Assembly: GCF_003432385.1 (NCBI RefSeq)
Contig: NZ_CP031841.1
Span: forward strand, 4,135,549 to 4,199,548
Reading direction: 5' to 3'
DNA from: Breoghania sp. L-A4
GTDB taxonomy: Bacteria; Pseudomonadota; Alphaproteobacteria; Rhizobiales; Stappiaceae
DNA length: 64,000 nucleotides
Shown here: positions 27,351 through 35,683 of the stretch, piece after piece
How positions within the stretch are numbered: position 1 is the stretch's first letter
How the letters are laid out: the number at the start of each line of letters is the position of its first letter
The notes under the pieces: model-generated
Databases searched by the model: none
Told to the model about the DNA's origin: nothing
What the model saw: only the letters and a program-made list of their open reading frames with translations
Translations under genes and position numbers: made by a program

Positions 27351-28868
27351 ATGCCAACCCCCGACGACAACCCGAGCCGCGCGGCCGCGGCGCTGTCCCG
27401 ATTTTCCGGCTCACCGGTCGGCCACTTCATCGCCGGACGCAGCGATGCGGGCTCGGGCGAGACCTTCGACACCCACTGCCCCGCCGACGGCAGGCTGCTG
27501 GCCCGCGTGGCGCGCGGCACCGCGGCCGATGTCGACCGCGCGGCCGTTGCCGCGCGTGAAGCCTTCGAGAGCTGGGCTGCGACCGGCGGCGCGCAACGCC
27601 GCGCGATCCTGCACGCCATCGCCGACGGCATCGTCGCGCGCGCCGACGAGATCGCCCTGATCGAGGTGATGGATACAGGCCAGCCGATCCGCTACATGGC
27701 CAAGGCGGCGCTGCGGGCGGCGGAGAACTTCCGCTTCTTTGCCGATCGCGCGCCCTCGGCCAACGACGGTCTCTCCCTGCCTTCCGCCGATCACGTCAAC
27801 TACACCACGCGCCAGCCCATCGGCCCGGTCGGCGTCATCACACCGTGGAACACGCCCTTCATGCTGTCGACGTGGAAGATCGCCCCCGCACTGGCCGCCG
27901 GCTGCACGGTGGTGCACAAGCCGGCCGAATGGAGCCCGCTGACCGCCAGCCTGCTGGCGGAAATCTGCTCCGACGCGGGCCTGCCCGCGGGCGTTCTCAA
28001 CACCGTCCATGGCCTGGGCGAGGAAGCCGGCGTAGCGCTCACCGAGCATCCCGACATCAAGGCTATCGCCTTCGTCGGCGAAAGCGTCACCGGCAGCCGC
28101 ATCATGAAGCAAGGCGCGGACACGCTGAAGCGCGTGCACTTCGAACTCGGCGGCAAGAACCCGGTCATTGTCTTCGACGACGCGGATCTCGACCGGGCGC
28201 TCGATGCGGTGCTGTTCATGATCTACAGCCTCAACGGCGAGCGTTGCACCTCGTCCAGCCGTGTGCTCATTCAAGCGTCGATCTACGACGACTTCACCAC
28301 GCGGCTGGCCGAACGCGTCGCCCGCATCAGGGTCGGCGACCCGCTCGATCCGGCAACCGAACTCGGGCCGCTGATTCACGCCCGTCATCTCGACAAGGTG
28401 CTGTCCTATCCCGCCAAGGCGCGGGCCGAGGGCGCCACCGTGGCCGCCGGCGGCAATCGCTCGGACTTCGGCGGCGGCATGGGCCACTTCGTCGAGCCGA
28501 CGCTCTACACCGGAGCAACCAGCGACATGACGATTGCGCAGGAGGAAATCTTCGGGCCGGTGCTGACCGCGATCGCGTTCGAGGACGAGGCGGAGGCGGT
28601 GCGGATCGCCAATGGCGTGCGCTATGGCCTGGCGGGCTATCTGTGGACCCGGGACACCGGACGCGCGCACCGGGTGTCGCGCGCGCTCGATGCCGGCATG
28701 GTCTGGGTGAATTCCGAAAACGTCCGCCACCTGCCCACGCCGTTCGGCGGCATGAAGGCGTCGGGCATCGGCCGTGACGGCGGCGACTACAGTTTCGATT
28801 TCTACATGGAGACCAAGAACATCGCGATCGCGCTGGACAGTCACACAATCCCGCGCATCGGCGCGTGA
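27351..28868 (+). CDS. hpaE: 5-carboxymethyl-2-hydroxymuconate semialdehyde dehydrogenase
   Basis: 505 residues from ATG 27351 (AGGAACC six bases upstream); GTG 27321 would add ten residues. An aldehyde dehydrogenase: the ITPWNTPFML stretch, catalytic Glu in FELGGKNPVIVF and catalytic Cys in NGERCTSSSRVLI, with the C-terminal PFGGMKASGIGRDGG. The phrase around the cysteine and the gene position between the isomerase and the dioxygenase identify the HpaE/HpcC branch that oxidises the ring-cleavage semialdehyde with NAD+. Confidence 0.9.
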   Translation: MPTPDDNPSRAAAALSRFSGSPVGHFIAGRSDAGSGETFDTHCPADGRLLARVARGTAADVDRAAVAAREAFESWAATGGAQRRAILHAIADGIVARADEIALIEVMDTGQPIRYMAKAALRAAENFRFFADRAPSANDGLSLPSADHVNYTTRQPIGPVGVITPWNTPFMLSTWKIAPALAAGCTVVHKPAEWSPLTASLLAEICSDAGLPAGVLNTVHGLGEEAGVALTEHPDIKAIAFVGESVTGSRIMKQGADTLKRVHFELGGKNPVIVFDDADLDRALDAVLFMIYSLNGERCTSSSRVLIQASIYDDFTTRLAERVARIRVGDPLDPATELGPLIHARHLDKVLSYPAKARAEGATVAAGGNRSDFGGGMGHFVEPTLYTGATSDMTIAQEEIFGPVLTAIAFEDEAEAVRIANGVRYGLAGYLWTRDTGRAHRVSRALDAGMVWVNSENVRHLPTPFGGMKASGIGRDGGDYSFDFYMETKNIAIALDSHTIPRIGA

Positions 28869-29056
28869 CGCGCGTGTTGATCGATCGCAAGGACGCGAGC
28901 GCGATTTGCGCCTTCATTGCCAGACGCCCCAGATACCGGCCGGGGATCGGAGAGGCCGGACATGCCGGCGCGAAACACGGCGCGTCAAAGGGTACGAGAT
29001 AAGAGAACCGAACCCGCGCGACGACCGGCGCCGGGATCGCCAGGGAGCAGACACAC

Positions 29057-30040
29057 ATGCCTATCCGCAAGCAGACGAGCAAGCCGCCCTTCGACATCGT
29101 GCGGGTCAGCCACGTCGAATTCGCCGTGACCGACCTTGAGGCCAGCCGCGCCTTCTACGTTGATTGTCTGGGCTACCTGCTGACGCACGATGACCCGCAG
29201 ACGCTGTATCTGCGCAATCTCGAGGAGCGCAACCACCACTCGGTGGTGCTGCGCAAGAGCCCGCAGGCGCAAGCCCTGGCGCTCGGCTTCAAGGTGGCCA
29301 GCGAGGAGGATCTCGACAAGGCGCAGGCCTGGTTCACGGCGCGGGGCCTGGGCGCGGAGTTCGTCACCGCCCCCTTCCAGGGCCGCACGCTCGCCGCGCG
29401 CGATCCCTTCGGCATGCCGCTGCAGTTCTACTGCGCCATGGACCAGGCGGAGTGCATGCTGCAGAAATACGGGGCCTATTCCGGCGCCCGCATCCAGCGC
29501 ATCGACCACGTCAACTGTTTCAGCCCGGACGTGCAGGCCAGCTACGAATTCTATGCCGACCTCGGATTCCGGCCGACCGAATACACCGAGACGCGAGACG
29601 TGGATCCGAAGATCTGGGCCATCTGGATGCACCGCAAGGGCGGCGTGCACGACATCGCCTTCACCAACGGGCTCGGGCCGCGGCTGCATCACATCGGCGT
29701 CTACACGGCGACGCCGATGGACATCCTGCACATCTGTGACGTGATGGCGACCACCGGCTTCCTTCCCAACATGGAGCGCGGTCCCGGCCGGCACGGCATC
29801 TCCAACGCCTTCTTCCTCTATGTCCGCGACCCCGACGGCCACCGGGTCGAGCTCTTCACCAGCGACTACATGACGGTGGACCCGGATCTCGAGCCGATCC
29901 GCTGGAATTTCGACGATCCGCAGCGCCAGACCCTGTGGGGCCATCCGGCGCCCAAGAGCTGGTTCGAGGAAGGCTCGATCTTCCCCGGCGCCGAGGTGCG
30001 CGCGCCCGTCATGGCGCCCAAACCCATCGTCGCCGCGTAA
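29057..30040 (+). CDS. hpaD: 3,4-dihydroxyphenylacetate 2,3-dioxygenase (type I extradiol)
   Basis: 327 residues built from two vicinal-oxygen-chelate modules (about 12-140 and 150-290). The active-site metal ligands are recognisable as His in RIDHVNCF, His in PRLHHIGVY and Glu in HRVELFTSDY. The enzyme opens homoprotocatechuate next to the hydroxyl groups with O2. The pairing with HpaE/HpaF and a downstream HpaR fits the meta-cleavage route. It follows the dehydrogenase by 188 bases, longer than usual within this operon, and a GC hairpin follows its stop. Confidence 0.92.
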   Translation: MPIRKQTSKPPFDIVRVSHVEFAVTDLEASRAFYVDCLGYLLTHDDPQTLYLRNLEERNHHSVVLRKSPQAQALALGFKVASEEDLDKAQAWFTARGLGAEFVTAPFQGRTLAARDPFGMPLQFYCAMDQAECMLQKYGAYSGARIQRIDHVNCFSPDVQASYEFYADLGFRPTEYTETRDVDPKIWAIWMHRKGGVHDIAFTNGLGPRLHHIGVYTATPMDILHICDVMATTGFLPNMERGPGRHGISNAFFLYVRDPDGHRVELFTSDYMTVDPDLEPIRWNFDDPQRQTLWGHPAPKSWFEEGSIFPGAEVRAPVMAPKPIVAA

Positions 30041-30052
30041 GCCCGCGGGACA

Positions 30053-30076
30053 CGGCGGCGGGAGACCCCGCCGCCG
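30053..30076 (+). terminator. GC-rich hairpin after the dioxygenase gene
   Basis: Perfect 10-bp stem CGGCGGCGGG / CCCGCCGCCG with an AGAC loop, 12 bases after the stop, no T-run. It probably stabilises or ends the homoprotocatechuate transcript. Confidence 0.5.
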
Positions 30077-30132
30077 CATGCCGGAGCAATCATCGAGGCG
30101 AAAAAGGCAGTGATAAGAGTCCAATAAGCAGC

Positions 30133-30404
30133 TAGAGCGTTTCCTTGTTAAATGGAATCAATTCTGTTGGTCCAAACCGGTTCGATCCGCGAGGAAACGG
30201 GCGAACGGCGTAGCCCATGCTACGGCGGAGGCCGTTGACGCGGCGGACGGCCGGTTTCGACCAACCCTTTGGGCGGGATGAATTTTCCCGATTATCGGCG
30301 AGGCCCGTCTCGGCCATATCCGCGATATGCCCTTCGCCAATCCTCTTGATCCTCGACAAAATTCATCTCCGCAGAATGGTTCCATTTAACAAGGAAACGC
30401 TCTA
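30133..30404. mobile_element. MITE-like element with 25-bp perfect terminal inverted repeats
   Basis: 272 bases bounded by perfectly matching 25-bp inverted repeats (30133-30157 and 30380-30404), whose outer part reads TAGAGCGTTTCCTTGTTAAA. The ends begin with TA and finish with TA, as expected if a Tc1/mariner or IS630-type transposase inserted it at a TA dinucleotide. The inside carries no transposase; short frames on the minus strand (30132-30385) are shadows. Similar palindromic intergenic elements are frequent in Hyphomicrobiales. An 11-base piece of the same end (GAAACGCTCTA) occurs at 33653-33663. Confidence 0.75.
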
Positions 30405-31072
30405 ATGTTCCGCAACGTAAGAAATGGCTTGTTTTGGGCTCCGACAGTGAACTAACCTGTTAAATCAACGCGAAGGAGGGCAAAGCCGGCAAGGGTTGTC
30501 CGGGCCTGAGAGTTTGCGGGTGCCTCCGCACGTCCGCCGAATTCCCGGCGGCATTGTCTCGCCATCCGTCGCGAAGCGCGCTATTGCTTTCGACAAGACC
30601 CTCAACGAACGTCGAAGGATCGCCTCCGGGGGCCTCCAGATTCTTCAGCCGATCCCCGCCAAGCGCGCGCGGGCGGCAGGCGGCGATGCCGGAACGACGA
30701 ACCAAGGCGGCGCGAGCGGAATTGCGGACGTTGGGGCCGCGGACCGCCCGGACGCGCGCAACCCTCTGGTACGATCGCGCCGGAGTTTCAATCGCCGGAA
30801 TTACAGTATTCTGCAGCCGGCAAGAATCCGGTATGCAACATGATAAGGTCCTCGCGGGCCGAGCAACGACGAACAGGGCGACGCGCGCGGCCATGAAGGC
30901 GTGCGACGTTCAGGCGGCACAAGAATTCCGGCGGACGCTCCGCCCCACACATTTGACAAAGTAGCTGGCGACAAAAAAGTCCGGCAGACAACCGCACCTC
31001 CCGAGACTGCCTCGCATGGCGCCCCCGCAGGGAGCGCCGGATGACCGCAACCGCAAATCATAAGGCAGACCA
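30405..31072. other. Intergenic region before hpaR
   Basis: About 670 bases with no gene I can support. Frames on both strands (30460-30894 minus, 30496-30843 and 30554-30964 plus) have no ribosome site or recognisable domain. A good AAGGAGGG at 30473-30480 has no start codon at the right distance. The motif TAACCTGTTA at 30453 resembles the palindrome before the isomerase gene. Confidence 0.4.
30453..30462. promoter_or_regulatory. Possible HpaR operator, second copy
   Basis: TAACCTGTTA, arms TAAC and GTTA, matching the core of the 12-bp palindrome at 26884. It lies about 610 bases before the regulator start, just right of the MITE, so insertions may have moved it away from the gene. Confidence 0.3.
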
Positions 31073-31594
31073 TTGACCTCGGATGTAAGACAACGCGACG
31101 GTGTTTCCGACACGGCCGAAGCCGGCACCCGCACGGGCATGCGCCCGTTCGGGCGCTCGCTGCCGATGCAGCTCATGTGGGCGCGTGAGGAAATCATGCA
31201 GCGGTTCCGGCCGCATCTGCACGAGAACGGACTGACGGACCAGCAATGGCGCATCATCCGCGCGCTGATGGAAGTGGAATCGCTCGAGATCCTCGACCTG
31301 AGCGAGGTCTGCGGCATCCATCCCGCGAGCCTGTCGCGCATCCTGCCGAAGCTCGACGCCGCCGGCATCATCAACCGCCGCCCCAACGAGGCCGACCAGC
31401 GCCGCGTGATCGTGTCCATCGCGCCCAAGGGCCGCGACCTGTTCGATCGCATCGCGCCGGAATCCGAACGGATCTACAACGCCATCGCGGACGACATCGG
31501 CCCGGAGCTGATCCAGGAGCTCTATGTCGCCCTGGACAAGATGATCAATGCGCTGCGCGACAAGAAATCGAACAACGCGCCGCGCAGAGGCTAA
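31073..31594 (+). CDS. hpaR: MarR family regulator, homoprotocatechuate degradation type
   Basis: 173 residues from TTG 31073; the first 22 residues are probably disordered and the recognisable protein starts at MRPFGRSLPMQLMWARE. The winged-helix core has LTDQQWRIIRALMEVESLEILDLSEVCGIHPASLSRILPKLDAAGIINRR and the wing DQRRVIVSIAPKG. GLTDQQWRIIRAL and MQLMWAREEIM are typical of HpaR, the repressor of the hpa meta-cleavage operon. It is co-directional with the pathway genes but separated from them by the MITE and 670 bases. Its stop lies 4 bases from the end of the convergent membrane protein gene. Confidence 0.85.
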   Translation: MTSDVRQRDGVSDTAEAGTRTGMRPFGRSLPMQLMWAREEIMQRFRPHLHENGLTDQQWRIIRALMEVESLEILDLSEVCGIHPASLSRILPKLDAAGIINRRPNEADQRRVIVSIAPKGRDLFDRIAPESERIYNAIADDIGPELIQELYVALDKMINALRDKKSNNAPRRG

Positions 31595-31598
31595 ACAT

Positions 31599-33613
31599 CT
31601 AAGGCGCTTCGGCGATCGCGAGCAGCGGCGCCATTTCGCCCTTCGGCTCGGCGGCCGCACCGTGGTCACCTCCGGCGAGGCGCTCAGCAGGTTCAGGATC
31701 GTCGCGACATCGTCCGGCGAAGCCTGCTCGTCATCGGGAAGCGCGACAATCGGCAGTTTCTTCTTGCGCTCCTCGGTGAGCGCCACGAGCAGCGCCGGCG
31801 CGCCTGACACCGAAACCTCCGCAGCCCAGGCGCGCAGCACCAGCCTGGCCTGGTCGTCGCCCTCCACCGGTCTGGTCATGCTCAGGCGCGCGAGCTTGCC
31901 CGCGTGCAGCGACGGTCGCGGCAGCAGCACATCGATATCGTTGCGCGCATCCGCGTAGGTCAGCACATCGGTCCATGACCAGCTCGGCACCCGCTTGAAG
32001 CCATGCGCGCCGAGGACGGCTTCCAACTTCTCGGGCGTTCCGACCCATTGCACGACGAAGGGCTCCTCGGTCTCGCCCGTCAGCTCGATACGGCGCGCGG
32101 GCAGTTCCGCCCAGCCACCCGAGCGCCAATCGCTCATCGAGATCTCGCGCACGGCCTGACGCGCGCCATAGAACTCCAGGGCAGCGGCATGGCCGCTCAC
32201 CACATGCACCACCGCGACGCTGCTGTAGGCAAGCCCCGCCACCAGCGCCAGGCCCAGCGGCGCGATCGTGTCGATCCGGGTGGCTTCCAGCGTCAGCGCG
32301 AAGGCCGCCGTCATCGCGACCCCGAACAGGAATCCCGCCGCCACGTCAGAGGGCCAGTGCGCGCCGAGATAGATGCGCGAGAACGCGATGGCGACCACCA
32401 GCGCGCCAAAGCTCGCGAACACCAGCGCCTTGCCCCAGCGGCCCAGCCGCAGGCTCACCAGAACCGCCAGCACGCCGAAGACCACGGTCGCAAGCGTCGC
32501 GTGACCGGACGGGAAGCTGTAGGCGTCCGCGCCGGAATAGATGTCGATGGGGCGCGGCCGCTGCAGCACCGTCTTCATGAAAGGAACAAACAGCGCCGAC
32601 GACAGGATGGCGATGCTCGCCGCCCCGGCGATCGCCCAGGCGCGCCGCCACACCAGCCACGCGACGATGACCGCGCCCAGCACGCCGAGCACGATGCCGT
32701 CGCCCGCCATGGTGACCACAGCCATCACCCGGTCAGCGGGCGTGTTGCGTAACGACTGCACGAGATTGCCGATGGAAACGTCCGCGTTGAGCAGCGTGTC
32801 GCGTGCGACCAGGTCCTCGAACAGGCTGATGAAGCCGATGATCGACGCCGTGCTCACCGCCGACAGAAGCACCACGCGAATGGCGCGGGGATTGTCAGGC
32901 GACAGGGTCTCCGCCAGCCACTGCCAGACCGGATGCGGCCGCGCCGCGGCGTAGGCGACGAAGCGCGTCTGCGCCGACAACAGCAGCGGAATCGCGCTCA
33001 TCACCGCGATGCGCATCAGCCAGGCGGTCACGAAAACGGTGATGAAAAGCGCCAGCAGCACGGCGGCGAAGCGGCCCGAGACCTCGCTGGCCAGCGCCAG
33101 CCCCTTGCCCATCAGGATCCCCGGCGTCAGATGCGCGATGGACCAGGCGACGGCGGAAATCACATTGATGGTGACAAAGCGCGGATGGCTCATGCCCATC
33201 ATTCCGGCGATGCCCGGGATCACGGCTTTCACGCCCGGCACGAAGCGGCCGATGGCGATGCTCTTGCCGCCATGGTCGGTGAAGAAATTCTCGGTCCGCT
33301 GCACCAGGCCCGGATAGTGGTTCAACGGCCACAGCAGCTTGAGCCGCTGGCCATAGATCCGCCCCGCCCAGTAGGAAGCCGCGTCGCCGAGGATGGCGCC
33401 GACGGTCGTGGCGACGAAGATCGGCCAGAAATCGAGCTTTCCGCTGCCCACCAGCGTGCCCGCGCCCACCAACACCACGGTGCTCGGCACGAACAGCCCG
33501 ACGATCAAAAGCGCCTCGCCCATGGCGATCAGAAACACGATGGCGATCGACAGAAGCGGATTCTGCGCCAGGAAATCAATGGCCCACTGGGCAAGGTCCA
33601 TCGGAGAGATCAT
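31599..33613 (-). CDS. DedA-PAP2-LssY_C multi-domain membrane protein, probable one-base frameshift near its end
   Basis: About 671 residues when one base is added. DedA domain at about 1-200 (GRFVPGVKAVIPGIAG), PAP2 phosphatase at about 265-450 with KTVLQRPRP, PSGHA and SRIYLGAHWPSD giving the full K-x6-RP, PSGH and SR-x5-H-x3-D triad, and an LssY_C domain at about 500-665. It probably dephosphorylates or flips a lipid phosphate (undecaprenyl or phosphatidate). As written the frame misses its stop and runs antisense through all of hpaR to 31058; adding one base around 31649-31656 gives EPKGEMAPLLAIAEAP and a stop at 31599, four bases from the hpaR stop. Confidence 0.82.
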
Positions 33614-33735
33614 GAAGCGCCTTGAACGAATGCCGACGTGAAAGACTGTTGCGAAACGCTCTAGTCGGTTTGGGGCGGCGTGAACAGGGGCTTTGACAGT
33701 AGTCCCGCCTCCGAAGGGTCCGGCCCGGACGGGCC

Positions 33736-35055
33736 TTAGTCATAAACGAACCGTTCCGACAGGATGCGGTTCGGGGCCACGCCGAGGCCGCGGAGCGCAT
33801 TTTCAGCGGCCCTCAGCATGCCGGGCGGCCCGCACAGGACATAAAGCCAGCGCGGGTCGGGCCGCCCGCCGAAAATCGCCGCCAACTGAGGCTCGTCGAT
33901 CATGCCAGTCCGGCCGGACCACCCCTCGGGCGGCTCACTGAGAACATGCTCCACCCGCATGTCCATCGCACGCGACATGTCATCGAGTTCCGCGCGATAG
34001 GCGATCTGCTCCGCGGTGCGGTTGCCATACACGAGGACCACGGGCCGGGAGTCCCCGTCATGGCGCATCTGCCGCGCGATGCTCATCAGCGGCGCCAGAC
34101 CGACGCCGCCGGCGATCAGCGCAATGCCGTCGGCCTGCCGCCCGTCGATGGTCAGGTGACCATGCGGCCCATCGATGTAGGCATGGGTCGCGGGCTCGAC
34201 CGCGCCGAGCGAGCGGGTGAAATCGCCCACCTCCTTGATCAGGAAACCGATGCGCGGCCGGTCGCCCGGCGCCGTGGCGATCGAAAAGGGGTTCTCATCG
34301 AGCGAGAAGGGGCTGTGGCCGATGTTCAGCCAAACGAATTGGCCGGCGCGAAAGGTCATCGCTTCGCCGCCGTCGGGCTCGAGCACCACCTCCCACGTCC
34401 GTTCCGCGATCCGCTCGAGCGACGCCACGCGATAGCGATGGCGCAGTTGCGACAACGGCTTGAGCGCGTAGACAAACAGCAGCGACGCGGCGGCGATCGC
34501 CAGCAGCGCCACCCAATAGGCGGCCAGCGGGCCTTGCGCGCTGTAGCGCCCGCCTATCAGCGCATGAACCGCGACGAGCCCCACGATCAGCCCGGCGCCG
34601 ATGCCGTGCATTCTCCGCCACGTCTCGTATCGATACGAAAGCTGATCACGATAAATCGCCGTGAGCACAAAAGGCACCAGCAGCGCCAAAGCCAGCGTGC
34701 CAGCCAGCAGGTAGTCGGCGCGCATCAGCAGCGTCTCCGCCCGGGTCGGATCCCAGGGCCGCGCGGGAGCATAGGGAGCCGAATAGAGGAACGGATGCGC
34801 CACCGCCAACACGATCGCCCCGCGCGCCAGCAACTGGTGCCAGCGCATGGACACGTCGCTGCCGATGCGGCGCGAGATCACGCGAAAGCGGCCCGAAAGC
34901 ACGAACTCGACCAGCAGAATGGTGAAGGCCACCAGCGCGAGACCACTGGCGAGATCGTTCCGCAGGCCGCGCGCGGGCAGATCCTGGCCGAACGACAGTA
35001 CGAGCGGCGTGATCATCAGCGCGATATAGACGGGAATGAGGACAAATGACGGCAT
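33736..35055 (-). CDS. Ferric reductase-like transmembrane flavoprotein with FAD/NAD domains
   Basis: 439 residues from ATG 35055; an upstream TTG in frame is less likely. The N-terminal half has six predicted membrane segments of the ferric reductase-like type with conserved histidines for b haem (RWHQLLARGAIVLAVAHPFLY, RMHGIGAGLIVGLVAVHALI). The C-terminal half is a ferredoxin-NADP reductase module with the FAD motif NPFSIATAPG and the NAD(P) motif AGGVGLAPLMSIAR, ending in the aromatic SERFVYD. It would move electrons from NAD(P)H across the inner membrane, to Fe(III) or a quinone/periplasmic acceptor. Confidence 0.85.
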   Translation of the reverse strand: MPSFVLIPVYIALMITPLVLSFGQDLPARGLRNDLASGLALVAFTILLVEFVLSGRFRVISRRIGSDVSMRWHQLLARGAIVLAVAHPFLYSAPYAPARPWDPTRAETLLMRADYLLAGTLALALLVPFVLTAIYRDQLSYRYETWRRMHGIGAGLIVGLVAVHALIGGRYSAQGPLAAYWVALLAIAAASLLFVYALKPLSQLRHRYRVASLERIAERTWEVVLEPDGGEAMTFRAGQFVWLNIGHSPFSLDENPFSIATAPGDRPRIGFLIKEVGDFTRSLGAVEPATHAYIDGPHGHLTIDGRQADGIALIAGGVGLAPLMSIARQMRHDGDSRPVVLVYGNRTAEQIAYRAELDDMSRAMDMRVEHVLSEPPEGWSGRTGMIDEPQLAAIFGGRPDPRWLYVLCGPPGMLRAAENALRGLGVAPNRILSERFVYD

Positions 35056-35145
35056 GACAACACCATAGCGCGACGGGATCGCACTCCCATGACATAGATC
35101 ACGCAACGATGGACGGCCGCAAAACGCGGCGTGACGGCCCGTCTG

Positions 35146-35589
35146 CTACGCCTGCTCTCGAATGATCTCGTCGCGAAAGCCGATCATCACGGCCCGCGAC
35201 AGAGCCCGATGATCGCCGTCAAGCGGACCGCCATCGACGAAATCAGAGACCGGCAGCCGGTCGCGCAATGCGCCATCACCGGCAAGGCGAAATGACATCC
35301 GCCAATCGGGGCACAGCCGTTGCGCGGCACGTTCGACGAAATAGATGCGCACCTGCGAATGCCGTTCGTCGCGGCGAATGAAATCGTGATAGAGGCCGAG
35401 CACCGCCGCTTCCTCGCCCTCGAGAAGCTGGATGAATTCCCGCGTCCCGCCGAAATAGACCAGCAGGCCGGTGATATCCAGGCGCGCGTTGCGCTCAAGC
35501 GATGCCCGCATGATCGACTCGATGTCGTCGACCTGCATGTCGCGCACCGCGGTGCTTGTGTAGATCAGATGGATCAGGCCGATGCTCAT
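35146..35589 (-). CDS. BLUF domain blue-light receptor
   Basis: 147 residues, a stand-alone BLUF domain. The FAD photocycle residues are all present: Tyr10 in LIYTSTA, Asn34 in LERNARLDITGLL and Gln54 in EFIQLLEGEE, with Trp96 and Met98 in CPDWRMSF. Light rearranges the Tyr-Gln hydrogen bonds around FAD. There is no fused output domain, so it must act through a partner protein. It is encoded upstream of the ferric-reductase-like gene on the same strand (about 90 bases) and could affect redox-related expression, but no partner is evident. Confidence 0.9.
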   Translation of the reverse strand: MSIGLIHLIYTSTAVRDMQVDDIESIMRASLERNARLDITGLLVYFGGTREFIQLLEGEEAAVLGLYHDFIRRDERHSQVRIYFVERAAQRLCPDWRMSFRLAGDGALRDRLPVSDFVDGGPLDGDHRALSRAVMIGFRDEIIREQA

Positions 35590-35626
35590 TGGAAGGCCTC
35601 GGTTTATACCCGGTCGGTGACGGGGT

Positions 35627-35658
35627 GCAGGCGGCGGACAAGTCCGTCCGCCGCCTGC
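35627..35658 (-). terminator. Strong hairpin ending the pyrimidine importer operon
   Basis: A perfect 13-bp stem (GCAGGCGGCGGAC with GTCCGCCGCCTGC) and a 6-base loop, 26 bases downstream of the binding-protein stop on the minus strand. There is no T-run, but its stability and position after the last gene of the operon support termination or mRNA protection. Confidence 0.6.
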
Positions 35659-35683
35659 TGTTCAGCGTGCTCGATCAAGCGCC

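Noticed and set aside
30158-30385. Minus-strand ORFs inside the MITE
   Set aside because: They follow the inverted repeats and are explained by the element itself; no transposase features.
30460-30964. ORFs between the MITE and hpaR
   Set aside because: Overlapping frames on both strands without starts supported by ribosome sites or any conserved-looking segment.
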